From NCBI RefSeq assembly GCF_000721105.1, contig NZ_JOEV01000025.1, forward strand, positions 62,001 to 126,000: a DNA stretch of 64,000 nucleotides. Direction: 5' to 3'. Each line of letters opens with the position of its first letter. Within the stretch, counting starts at the first letter, position 1. The notes below the pieces were generated by a model that saw only the letters and a list, made by a program, of their open reading frames with translations, was not told the origin of the DNA and did no database searches. The DNA is from Streptomyces cellulosae (GTDB lineage Bacteria; Actinomycetota; Actinomycetes; Streptomycetales; Streptomycetaceae). A program made the position numbers and the translations under genes. Positions 1-8,315 of this stretch are shown here, piece by piece.

Positions 1-897
1 ACCACGACCGCCGACAACAAGCTGGACACCTCGGCCGTGGACCCCAACCTGCTCGCGGCGGGTCAGGTGGGCGGGAAGACGTACGGCACACCGATCGGCG
101 CGAACACCCTGGCGCTCTACTACAACAAAGCGGTGCTGAAGAAGGCCGGGGTGGACATAGCCTCGGTCAAGGACTGGAAGTCGCTGACCGCGGCGCTGGC
201 GAAGGTCAAGGCGGCCGGCAAGAAGGGCATCACGTTCTCGGCCATCGGGACGGAGGAGGGCAGCTTCCAGTTCCTGCCGTGGTTCTGGGGATCCGGCGCG
301 AAGCTGACCGAGCTGGACTCCGCCCAGGGTGTGTCGGCCCTGTCTCTGTGGAGCGACTGGCTCAAGAAGAAGTACGCCCCGAACTCGGTGCTCAACAACA
401 CCCAGACCACCAGCTGGCAGGAGTTCGCGACCGGTGACTACGCCTTCGCGGAGAACGGCACCTGGCAGCTGGCCAACGCTGAGAAGGCCGGCTTCGACTA
501 CGGGGTCATTCCGGTCCCCGGCGCCTCAGGAGGCAGCGCCGCGGCACCGACGGGCGGTGAGTTCGTCACCGTCCCGGTGCAGGACCAGACCGGCCGCTAC
601 GCCACCACACAGAAGCTCGTGTCCTGCCTGACCAACGCCCAGAACCTTCTCGAGACCGACACCACCCTCTCCTACGTCGCCCCCACCGCCGAGGTCCAGG
701 GCAAGCAGGTGGCGGCCGACGCGAAGCTCAAGCCCTGGGTGGACGCGGTCAAGGCGGCCAAGGGCCGCACCAGCGACGACCTGGGCACCAAGTACCCCAA
801 GATCTCGGAGCAGATGTGGAAGGCCGTCCAGTCCGCCCTCAGCGGCTCGACGTCCCCGAAGGACGCGCTGACCGCAGCCCAGTCCGTCGCCAAGTAA
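1..897 (+). CDS. Sugar ABC transporter substrate-binding protein (3' part)
   Basis: The reading frame is open from the first base of the window, so the N-terminus, including any lipoprotein signal, lies upstream. The visible ~298 residues have the look of a family 1 extracellular solute-binding protein: an early ALYYNK segment, a central FLPWFWGSG stretch, and a helical C-terminus ending at a TAA. In this family the protein captures an oligosaccharide outside the membrane and delivers it to a MalF/MalG-type permease pair. Two such permeases follow directly (20-nt gap, then a 4-nt overlap), so the three genes form one transport operon with the glycosidase after them. The bound sugar cannot be read from sequence. 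Confidence 0.9.
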   Translation, partial: TTTADNKLDTSAVDPNLLAAGQVGGKTYGTPIGANTLALYYNKAVLKKAGVDIASVKDWKSLTAALAKVKAAGKKGITFSAIGTEEGSFQFLPWFWGSGAKLTELDSAQGVSALSLWSDWLKKKYAPNSVLNNTQTTSWQEFATGDYAFAENGTWQLANAEKAGFDYGVIPVPGASGGSAAAPTGGEFVTVPVQDQTGRYATTQKLVSCLTNAQNLLETDTTLSYVAPTAEVQGKQVAADAKLKPWVDAVKAAKGRTSDDLGTKYPKISEQMWKAVQSALSGSTSPKDALTAAQSVAK

Positions 898-917
898 CCA
901 GGACTCAGGCCCCGTTG

Positions 918-1889
918 ATGAGTAACACGACACAAGTGCGCCACCGGCGACCGGTGGGGAACCACCGCGGGGCGGGGCCCACCGCCCCGCCCCGGGTCCG
1001 GCGCCGCCCCGGCTCCCAGCAGTGGGCCGCCTGGGCGTTCCTCGCCCCGGTCGTCCTCTACCTCGCCCTCTTCTACGCCTATCCGCTCTACCGCAACATC
1101 GACCTGAGCCTGCGCAACTACACCGTCCGCTCCTTCGTCCGGGGCGACGCGCCGTTCACGGGCCTGAAGAACTACCGGACCGTCTTCGACGACCCGACCT
1201 TCGCACCCGCCCTGCTCCACACCGTGGTGTTCACCGCGGTGTGCCTGGTCTTCCAGTACGCCATCGGCCTGGCGCTCGCGGTCTTCTTCAACCAGAACTT
1301 CCGGCTCTCGGCCACCCTGCGGGCCCTGTTCCTGGTGCCGTGGCTGCTGCCGCTCATCGTCTCGGCCTCCACCTGGTCGTGGATGCTCAACAGCGAGTCG
1401 GGCGTGGTCAACGCCGCCCTGCACGCCGTCGGCATCGGCCCCGTGAACTGGCTGACCTCGCCGTCCTGGTCGCTGACCTCGGTGATCATCGCGAACATCT
1501 GGATCGGCGTCCCGTTCAACCTGGTCGTGCTCTACAGCGGCCTGCAGTCCATCCCGGCCGGTCTGTACGAGGCCGCCGCCCTGGACGGGGCGGGTCCCTG
1601 GCGGCGGTTCTGGAGCATCACCTTCCCGCTGCTGCGCCCGGTGTCCGCGATCACCCTGCTCCTCGGGCTGGTCTACACGCTCAAGGTCTTCGACATCATC
1701 TGGATCATGACCAAGGGCGGCCCGGCGGACTCGTCCACCACCTTCGCCACCTGGTCCTACCAACTCGGCTTCGGCAACCTGCTGCCCGCCTTCGGCCCCG
1801 GCGCCGCCGTCGGCAACCTGCTGGTCGTCGCCGCGCTCGTCTTCGGCCTGATCTACATGAGGGTCCAGCGGAAGCAGGCGCTGTCATGA
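918..1889 (+). CDS. Sugar ABC transporter permease, MalF type
   Basis: A 323-residue integral membrane protein with about six hydrophobic helices, the first near residues 36-58. The binding-protein-dependent permease loop is present: EAAALDGAGPWRRFWSITFPLLRP fits the EAA motif that docks on the ATPase (cited in part: EAAALDGAGPW). The ATG at 918 is preferred over an in-frame start at 816, which would run back 80 nt into the binding-protein gene; a modest AGGACTCAGG lies upstream. It would pair with the next permease. No ATPase gene is nearby, which is usual in Streptomyces, where the shared MsiK ATPase serves several sugar importers (family knowledge). Confidence 0.93.
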   Translation: MSNTTQVRHRRPVGNHRGAGPTAPPRVRRRPGSQQWAAWAFLAPVVLYLALFYAYPLYRNIDLSLRNYTVRSFVRGDAPFTGLKNYRTVFDDPTFAPALLHTVVFTAVCLVFQYAIGLALAVFFNQNFRLSATLRALFLVPWLLPLIVSASTWSWMLNSESGVVNAALHAVGIGPVNWLTSPSWSLTSVIIANIWIGVPFNLVVLYSGLQSIPAGLYEAAALDGAGPWRRFWSITFPLLRPVSAITLLLGLVYTLKVFDIIWIMTKGGPADSSTTFATWSYQLGFGNLLPAFGPGAAVGNLLVVAALVFGLIYMRVQRKQALS

Positions 1890-2722
1890 CAGGAACCGCC
1901 ATGAACCGACGCAGCCGTACGTGGTGGAAGACGGCCATCGGCCTCCTGTTGACCGGGGTCATGCTCTTCCCGGTCTACTGGATGCTCAACGTGTCCTTCA
2001 CCCGCGACCAGGACATGCGCAAGTCGCCTCCGGGTCTGTTCCCGGTCCACGGCACCCTGGAGGGCTACCGGGCCGTCCTGGACCAGCAGTTGCCCTACCT
2101 CGGCACCAGCCTCGTCGTCGGTCTGGGCACCGTCGCCCTGACCGTGGCCCTGGCCGCCCCCGCCGGCTACGCGCTGGCCAAACTGCGCCCGCGGGGCGGC
2201 GGCATCCTCTCCTTCGTCCTGCTGGCCGCCCAGATGATCCCCGGCATCATCATGGCGATGGGCTTCTACGCCATCTACCTCAGCCTCGGCATGCTCCAGT
2301 CCGTCCCCGGCCTGATCATCGCCGACTCGACCCTGGCCGTCCCGTTCGCCGTCCTCATCTTCACCGCGTTCATGTCCGGCATCCCCGGCGAACTGCTCCA
2401 GGCGGCGAAGACGGACGGCGCCGGGCCCCTGCGCACCTTCCGGTCGATCGTCCTGCCGATGAGCCGCAACGCCGTCGTCACGGTGTCCCTGTTCGCGTTC
2501 CTGTGGTCCTGGTCCGACTTCGTCTTCGCCAGCACCCTGGTCAACGGCGGCGCCCACGAGCCGATCACCCTCGGCATCTACCACTACATCGGCAACAACA
2601 ACCAGGAGTGGAACGCCATCATGGCCACCGCCGTCGTGGCCTCGCTGCCGGCCGCGGTCATCCTCGTCCTCGCCCAGCGTTACGTCGCCGCCGGGGTGAC
2701 CGCCGGCGCGGTCAAGGACTGA
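1886..2722 (+). CDS. Sugar ABC transporter permease, MalG type
   Basis: A 278-residue membrane protein with six predicted helices and the EAA-type loop (LLQAAKTDGAGPLRTF). The end is typical of MalG proteins (AGVTAGAVKD). Its ATG overlaps the stop of the preceding permease in an ATGA arrangement, so the two are translationally coupled and should be made in equal amounts. Together they form the membrane channel for the binding protein encoded at the window start. The substrate is inferred only from the following glycosidase gene: an oligosaccharide cleaved after uptake. Confidence 0.93.
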   Translation: MTGTAMNRRSRTWWKTAIGLLLTGVMLFPVYWMLNVSFTRDQDMRKSPPGLFPVHGTLEGYRAVLDQQLPYLGTSLVVGLGTVALTVALAAPAGYALAKLRPRGGGILSFVLLAAQMIPGIIMAMGFYAIYLSLGMLQSVPGLIIADSTLAVPFAVLIFTAFMSGIPGELLQAAKTDGAGPLRTFRSIVLPMSRNAVVTVSLFAFLWSWSDFVFASTLVNGGAHEPITLGIYHYIGNNNQEWNAIMATAVVASLPAAVILVLAQRYVAAGVTAGAVKD

Positions 2723-2806
2723 CCGACTCCCCCCCCACATCGTCACGGCCCACCGTCCACACGCCGGACGGCCGCCCGCCCCTGCCCGAGAAACGAGTGA
2801 CGCTTC

Positions 2807-4549
2807 ATGACCGCCGACCGATCCGGCCCGGCCTTCTCCGCCTTCTCCGTCCACGACATCCCGTTCAGCGCGCACGGATCCTGGTTCGACATCTCGCCCG
2901 TGGTGGCGGAGAAGACGTACGCCGAGGACCTCCACCTCGTCTCCCACCAGAACGGCATGCACGCCGTCCTGCGCCTGGTCCCGCTCGACAGCGCGACGGG
3001 GGAGCGGGCCGGGACCCGCGTGGAGGCGAGACCGGGGCTGCTCAGCTGGATCGGCGCGGCCGGCCGCACCGACCTCGCCTACGAGTCGCCGGACACCGTA
3101 CGCCTGCGCGGCGCGGGACTGCCGCTGCGCGTTTCGGCGGCGGCCGGGACGCTGACCCCGTTCAGCGGCACCTACTTCTTCCACGACGCGGCCGCCGGCG
3201 CGTATGTGTTCACGTCGTACGAGACCGGGCGCCGCTACCGCGTGACCGTGCTCTCCGGCGCGGTGACCGACACTTCGGGCAGTCAGGCCCTCGGCAGCGC
3301 CACCCGCGGCCTCACCGTCGCCGCCGCGGACGGTCCCTGGGAGATCGCCGTCGAGGAACTCGACACGGCCCGCCCGCCGTACACGTCGACGGTGACTTTC
3401 GACAAGATCGTCGAGGCCGCGCGGAACTCCTTCGCGGACTTCGTCGACACGGTGGCTCCCTGGCGCTCGTCCGCCACCCCGGCCGCCGAACTCGCCGCCT
3501 ACGTCCTGTGGTCCGCGACCGTACGCCCGGCGGGCCTGGTCACCCGTCCCGCCGTCCTCATGTCCAAGCACTGGATGGACAAGGTCTGGAGCTGGGACCA
3601 CTGCTTCAACGCCCTCGCGCTGGCCCCCGGTTGCCCCGAACTGGCCTGGGACCAGTTCCACCTGCCCTTCGACCACCAGGACGAGACCGGCGCGCTGCCC
3701 GACTCGGTCACCCACTCCGAGGTGCTCCACAACTTCGTCAAACCCCCCATCCACGGCTGGACGTTCGGCCACCTCCGCCGCCGGCTGGGCACGCCCCCCG
3801 GACAGGCCGAACTGGCCGAGACGTACGACAGGCTGGAACGCTGGACCGGCTTCTGGCTCACCGCACGACGCGCCCCCGGCACCGCACTGCCCCACTACCA
3901 GCACGGCAACGACAGCGGCTGGGACAACGCCACCACCTTCGACCCCGAACGCGTGGTCGTCACCGCGGACCTGGCCGCCTTCCTCGTTCTCCAGCTGCAT
4001 CAACTTGCCGATCTGGCGGCGGAGTTGGGGTGGCCGGAGAAGTCGCTCCGGTGGACGCGCACGGCCGCGGAGACCCAGGCGGCGATGCTCGACCAGCTCT
4101 GGACCGGTGACCGGTTCGTCACCCGGGGCGTCGACAGCGGGGACACCTGGGACAGCTCCAGCCTCCTCGACCTGATGCCCATCGCACTGGGCGAGCATCT
4201 GCCGGACGACGTCAGCGACGTGCTGGCCGGCCGTATCGAGGCCCACCTGACCTCGTACGGCCTGGCCACCGAGCTGCCGACCTCACCGCACTACCTCTCC
4301 GACGGCTACTGGCGCGGCCCGATCTGGGCCCCCGCCACGGTCCTCGTCGAGGACGGCCTGCGCCGCGCCGGACACGACCGCCTGGCGGACGAGATCAGCG
4401 CCCGCTTCCGCGCCCTGTGCGAGACCCACGGCTTCGCCGAGAACTTCGACGCCCTGACCGGAACGGGCCTGCGCGACCGCGCCTACACGTGGACCGCCGC
4501 CGCCTACCTCCTTCTGGCCGAGGCACACGCACACCGAAGCAGCCACTGA
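2807..4549 (+). CDS. GH63/MGH1-like (alpha/alpha)6 glycosidase
   Basis: A 580-residue protein with no signal peptide, so probably cytoplasmic. Residues about 1-165 are beta-rich. The rest looks like the (alpha/alpha)6 toroid of the GH63/GH37/mannosylglycerate-hydrolase-like group, with signatures MSKHWMDKVWSWDHCF (252-267), a DNATTFDPE segment and YWRGPIW (501-507). Such enzymes trim glucose or mannose residues from short sugars. The gene follows the importer permeases by 84 nt on the same strand, so it most likely hydrolyses the imported sugar. It is often labelled amylo-alpha-1,6-glucosidase in databases. The exact linkage is unknown and the catalytic acids were not assigned. Confidence 0.8.
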   Translation: MTADRSGPAFSAFSVHDIPFSAHGSWFDISPVVAEKTYAEDLHLVSHQNGMHAVLRLVPLDSATGERAGTRVEARPGLLSWIGAAGRTDLAYESPDTVRLRGAGLPLRVSAAAGTLTPFSGTYFFHDAAAGAYVFTSYETGRRYRVTVLSGAVTDTSGSQALGSATRGLTVAAADGPWEIAVEELDTARPPYTSTVTFDKIVEAARNSFADFVDTVAPWRSSATPAAELAAYVLWSATVRPAGLVTRPAVLMSKHWMDKVWSWDHCFNALALAPGCPELAWDQFHLPFDHQDETGALPDSVTHSEVLHNFVKPPIHGWTFGHLRRRLGTPPGQAELAETYDRLERWTGFWLTARRAPGTALPHYQHGNDSGWDNATTFDPERVVVTADLAAFLVLQLHQLADLAAELGWPEKSLRWTRTAAETQAAMLDQLWTGDRFVTRGVDSGDTWDSSSLLDLMPIALGEHLPDDVSDVLAGRIEAHLTSYGLATELPTSPHYLSDGYWRGPIWAPATVLVEDGLRRAGHDRLADEISARFRALCETHGFAENFDALTGTGLRDRAYTWTAAAYLLLAEAHAHRSSH

Positions 4550-4595
4550 CCGGCCGCGTTCCGCGCCGGCTGCATTCCGCGCCGCCACATCGGTC

Positions 4596-5243
4596 GTGGC
4601 GAACAGCCAGGTCCGCGCGGTCGTCCAGCGTGTCCCCTACAACGGTGGCGCGGCGGTGGCCGGCCCGGTCACGATCGCCGACACCACCCTGACGGTGAGC
4701 GGTAACGCCGCCTCGGTCAGCATCCCTTGGACGAGCGCCAAGGACGGCTACACCGTCACGCTGCTCCCGCCGTCCAACACCACCGTCTCCACGGTCGCCG
4801 TGAGCGAGAACAGCGGCCAGTGCCTGGACGACACCAACCTCAGCACCGCCAACGGCGTCCAGTACCAGCAGTACTCCAGCGAGGGCGGCTACCAGCAGAT
4901 GCTCGGCCTCAAGCCGGTGAGCGGCAAGACCAACACGTACACGGTGGTCGACGAGCTCAGCGGCAAGTGCCTCGACGTCTCCGGGGCGTCCACCGCCGAC
5001 GGCGCCGCTGTCATCCAGTACACCTGCAGTGGCGCCACCAACCAGCAGTTCACCCTCAACCCTGTCACCGCGCTCGGCAACGCCCAGGACTACCAACTGG
5101 TCGCTGTCCACAGCGGCAAGTGCGTCGACGTCAGAGACGTCTCGACCACACCCGGCGCGTTGGTCCACCAGTGGACCTGCGACCCGTCGAGCGCGCTCGG
5201 CACGAAGAAGAACCAGATCTGGCGACTGCTCGGCAAGGGCTGA
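4596..5243 (+). pseudogene. Orphan ricin-type lectin tail of a lost glycosidase
   Basis: 215 codons from a GTG with no ribosome site and no signal peptide. Residues about 1-60 (ending YTVTLLPPSNT) resemble the last beta-sandwich of a secreted glycoside hydrolase. Residues about 65-215 form a ricin B-type (CBM13) trefoil with repeated SGKCLDV / QW units (NSGQCLD, SGKCLDVSG, SGKCVDVRD). Lectin domains of this type bind sugar on secreted enzymes and are useless in the cytoplasm. The frame stays open upstream into the end of the glycosidase gene without a start, as expected if the front of a larger gene was deleted. The alternative is a frameshifted or unusual non-secreted lectin. Confidence 0.6.
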
Positions 5244-5556
5244 GGCCCGGGGGCCCCTCGCCAGGCCGGTCGGGGGGCCCGGCGGTCGCCCACGGCAGCA
5301 GTACGTCTTTTGCCGCCGACTGTCCTCCTGCTGGGCCCGCTGCATCGCGCGCTCCCCGTCCCGCGGCCTCGTTCGGCCCTCACCCCGAGCCGGCGAGGGC
5401 CGAACGGGTCGTAAGAGGCGCGTTGGACAGCGTCCGGAGTGCTTGCGAAGCCTTCAGCCGTGATAGTGAACAGCGGCACCGCGGACGCGAAGCCCGAGCC
5501 CCCACCGGGCCCGAAACCCTGCGTGAGCACGACCTGCGTGCGCCCTTGGTGACGTC
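5244..5556. other. Intergenic stretch, no confident gene
   Basis: 313 bases between the lectin remnant and the potassium channel. G/C-rich inverted sequences just after 5243 may end transcription. On the minus strand about 5390-5530 reads as a protein-like segment (LTQGFGPGGGSGFAS, PLFTITAEGFAS) without a recognisable start or family. Nothing else is seen. Confidence 0.4.
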
Positions 5557-6129
5557 ATGAAAAGACCCCGGCAGACCGAGTTCTTCCACGTGCCACGCCG
5601 TCGATTGCTGCTCTCGGCGGCCCGGTCCTCGGTGGCCGTGATCCTGTCGGTGGTCGTCTATTGCCTGGTGCCGCTGGACAGGGAACTCGACATCGGCACC
5701 GCGATCGCGCTGGTCGTGACTCTCGTGCTGTTCGCGGGCGTGGTCGCCTGGCAGGTCCGGACCATCATGAGATCCGACCATCCCCGACTGCGCGCCGTCG
5801 AGACGCTGGCCACCGGCGGGCCGATCTTCCTCATCATCTTCTCCGCGGCGTATGTGCTGCTGTCCAAGAACCAGGCCGAGTCCTTCTCGGAGACGTTGGG
5901 GCGCGACGACGCCTTGTATTTCACCGTCACCGTGTTCGCCACGGTCGGCTTCGGGGACATCGTTCCGGTGACCGGCGCGGCACGAATCCTGACCATGGCG
6001 CAGATGCTGGCCGACGTGGTCCTGGTGGGAATGATCGCGCGGATCCTGCTCAGCGCCGTCCGGATCGCGGAAGACGCCCGGTCGGACGGTTCCCGCGAGC
6101 CGCCGGACTCGGAAGAATCCGGCTCCTGA
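5557..6129 (+). CDS. Two-pore-helix potassium channel family protein
   Basis: A 190-residue membrane protein. Hydrophobic segments lie near residues 22-39, 47-66, 86-104 and 146-168. Between the last two is a pore loop with the K+ selectivity filter TVGFGD (129-134), the signature of the Ion_trans_2 family. It should conduct K+ across the cytoplasmic membrane. No ligand-binding (RCK, cNMP) domain is attached; the C-terminus is a short acidic tail. The start is the ATG at 5557; a start further up is not supported. The next gene, a chloride channel on the same strand, suggests joint control of membrane potential or osmotic balance (inference). Confidence 0.9.
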   Translation: MKRPRQTEFFHVPRRRLLLSAARSSVAVILSVVVYCLVPLDRELDIGTAIALVVTLVLFAGVVAWQVRTIMRSDHPRLRAVETLATGGPIFLIIFSAAYVLLSKNQAESFSETLGRDDALYFTVTVFATVGFGDIVPVTGAARILTMAQMLADVVLVGMIARILLSAVRIAEDARSDGSREPPDSEESGS

Positions 6130-6305
6130 ACCGGGCCAGGGCGACGCGCCCGAGTTACCCGCATGGGCGGCGTCGACATGCCTGCGGGGGAACCGCCTGC
6201 CAGGCTCGGAACCGTGCTGCTCGTATCGGGGGCGGGGCGTTGCGGCTGCGTTGAAGCAGCCGCCGAGAGCACCGACGAGGTCCGCGTCGCGAGGAGGCAG
6301 TGCGC

Positions 6306-7778
6306 ATGCCGGTCGCCGAGACCGGGTCCGAAGCCGCCTCGCCCCCGGACCCCCTGACTTTTCGCAGCCGCGCGTACCTGGGACTTCTGGTGATGGCCGC
6401 GCTCATCGGTGTTCCGGTGTCCGCGGCGGCCTTCGGCTTTCTCGCGCTGGTGGGCAGACTCCAGCCGTTGATCTACACGGATCTGCCCGAGGCGCTGGGG
6501 TTCGGCGGCACCCCGGTGTGGTGGCCGCTGCCGCTGCTCGCCGTGGGGGGACTGCTGGTGGGACTGATGGTTCAGTACCTGCCGGGACACGGCGGCCATG
6601 AACCGACAGCCGGATTCAAGGCCGCCGGCGTGCCCACACCCCGGCAGCTCCCCGGCATCTTCCTCGCCGCCCTGGCGACACTCTGCTTCGCCGCCGTCCT
6701 AGGACCCGAGGCTCCTCTGCTGGCGCTCGGCGGCGGGCTCGCCGCCGGAGCCGTGCGCCTGGTCAGACACAACCCGCCGGAGCAGCTGACCGAGGTGCTG
6801 GGCGCGGCGGGCAATTTCGCGGCCATCAGCTCGTTGCTGGGCTCCCCCCTGCTCGGGGCGTTCCTCCTGATGGAAGCCTCAGGACTGGGTGGGCCGGCGA
6901 TGGCGCTGGTGCTGCTGCCCGGCCTGCTGGCCGCGGGCATCGGCGCACTCGTGTTCGTCGGACTGGGATCCTGGACCGGGCTGGGCACCTACTCGCTGGC
7001 ACTGCACGACGTCCCCCGGGCCATGACCCCGACAGCGGCGGAATTCGGCTGGGCTCCGGTCATCGGACTGTCAGCGGCACTCGCGGGCGTGGGCGTCCGA
7101 CGGCTCGCCCTCCGGCTCAAGACGCACGTGGAGAGGCGACGGCCACCGGCCACGATGCTCGCGGGCCTGTTCGTGGCGGGGCTGGCGATCGCCTACGCGG
7201 AGAGCACCGACAAAGCAGCGACCGACGTGTTGTACTCCGGGCAGACGGCGCTGGATCCGCTGCTCACGCACAGCGCGACGTATTCGGTGGGCACGTTGTC
7301 GCTGCTGGTGTTGTGCAAGGGCCTGGCCTACTGCGCATCGCTGAGCGGTTTCAGGGGAGGCCCGATCTTTCCCGCGATGTTCGTGGGAGCGGCGGGCGGC
7401 ATGCTGTTCTCCCACCTGCCGGGGCTGACCCTCGTCGCGGGGTTCGCGATGGGTATCGGAGCGATGACCGCCGCGATGCTGAGACTTCCGCTGGTCTCCG
7501 TCCTGCTCGCCACCCTGCTGATCGGGGCGCAGGGAGTCACGGTCATGCCGCTGGTGATCGTCGCGGTCGTGGTCTCGTACGTCGCGACGGCGAGACTCAC
7601 CCCGCCTCCGGAACCAGAACCGCCTCCGGAACCAGAACCGCCTCCGGAACCAGAACCGGCCCCGGAACCAGAACCGGCCCCGGAACCAGAACCGGCCCCG
7701 GAACCAGAACCGGCGCATGAACCGGAACGGGTGCATGAACCGGTACAGCAACAGGGGCCACGTCGGCAGCAGCCGTGA
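6306..7778 (+). CDS. ClC-type chloride channel/transporter with Pro-Glu repeat tail
   Basis: A 490-residue multi-helix protein. AGGAGG at 6292-6297 sits eight bases before the ATG at 6306, which is preferred over the GTG at 6300. The ClC-family selectivity motifs are recognisable: GPEAPLL at 133-139 and RGGPIFPAMFVGA from residue 350, corresponding to the classic GxEGP and GGxFxPxxxxGA boxes. Residue 134 is Pro and 135 Glu, so a gating or proton glutamate may be retained. From residue 434 the cytoplasmic tail becomes a tandem Pro-Glu-Pro repeat encoded by 18-bp DNA repeats. Whether it works as a channel or an H+/Cl- exchanger cannot be decided from sequence. Confidence 0.9.
   Translation: MPVAETGSEAASPPDPLTFRSRAYLGLLVMAALIGVPVSAAAFGFLALVGRLQPLIYTDLPEALGFGGTPVWWPLPLLAVGGLLVGLMVQYLPGHGGHEPTAGFKAAGVPTPRQLPGIFLAALATLCFAAVLGPEAPLLALGGGLAAGAVRLVRHNPPEQLTEVLGAAGNFAAISSLLGSPLLGAFLLMEASGLGGPAMALVLLPGLLAAGIGALVFVGLGSWTGLGTYSLALHDVPRAMTPTAAEFGWAPVIGLSAALAGVGVRRLALRLKTHVERRRPPATMLAGLFVAGLAIAYAESTDKAATDVLYSGQTALDPLLTHSATYSVGTLSLLVLCKGLAYCASLSGFRGGPIFPAMFVGAAGGMLFSHLPGLTLVAGFAMGIGAMTAAMLRLPLVSVLLATLLIGAQGVTVMPLVIVAVVVSYVATARLTPPPEPEPPPEPEPPPEPEPAPEPEPAPEPEPAPEPEPAHEPERVHEPVQQQGPRRQQP
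7605..7748 (+). repeat. 18-bp tandem repeat in the ClC gene
   Basis: Six near-identical 18-bp units (7605-7712), three of form CCTCCGGAACCAGAACCG and three of form GCCCCGGAACCAGAACCG, then two degraded units. Each encodes PPEPEP or APEPEP. The unit length keeps the frame, so copy number can change without breaking the protein. Confidence 0.95.
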
Positions 7779-7877
7779 ACGCGGATGCCCCGAATGGTGA
7801 TCACTTCCGATCAGCGGTTGAGTGGAGTGTGTCGCCCGGTCAGCCCGCCTCGTGGACAGTTCGACAAGGAGACCCTC

Positions 7878-8315
7878 ATGGCCAGTCATGTGAGCGGAAC
7901 TCGTTCGGGCGCCGCTCGAAGGACCACCAGTCTCGTCTTCGCGAGAGGACTGCTCGCGTTCGCCGGGGTCATGATGGTCGTCGGCGGCGTCCTCAACGTC
8001 CTGCAAGGCATCACCGCCATCGCCAATGACGAGGTCTTCGTCGCCACGCCCAAGTACGCCTACCAGTTCGACCTCACCAGCTGGGGCTGGATCCACCTGG
8101 TCCTGGGCGTCCTCGTCACGGTCGCCGGTCTCGCCCTCTTCACCGGCGCGACCTGGGCCCGCGTCGTCGGGGTGGTGCTGGCGAGTCTCCTCATCGTGGC
8201 GAACTTCATGTATCTGCCGTACTACCCGGTGTGGTCCGTCGTCCTCGTGGCATTGCACGCCTTCGTCATCTGGGCGCTGTGCGTCGCACCGAGGCGCTCC
8301 GATGCCCGGACCTGA
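7878..8315 (+). CDS. DUF7144-type small membrane protein
   Basis: 145 residues with four hydrophobic segments (near 19-40, 68-88, 92-112 and 117-137) and the conserved YQFDLTSWGWIHL segment between the first and second, as in DUF7144 family actinobacterial membrane proteins. The ATG at 7878 has AAGGAG 6-11 bases upstream; the longer frame from 7785 lacks this. Function is unknown for the family. The next gene starts inside its last codons (14-nt overlap), so the two are probably co-translated. Confidence 0.85.
   Translation: MASHVSGTRSGAARRTTSLVFARGLLAFAGVMMVVGGVLNVLQGITAIANDEVFVATPKYAYQFDLTSWGWIHLVLGVLVTVAGLALFTGATWARVVGVVLASLLIVANFMYLPYYPVWSVVLVALHAFVIWALCVAPRRSDART

Noticed and set aside
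816..917. Longer start for the first permease
   Set aside because: Would overlap the binding-protein gene by 80 bases and adds a charged leader untypical for the family.
1853..4246. 797-codon minus-strand frame
   Set aside because: Antisense to the permease and GH63-like genes, with no family motif.
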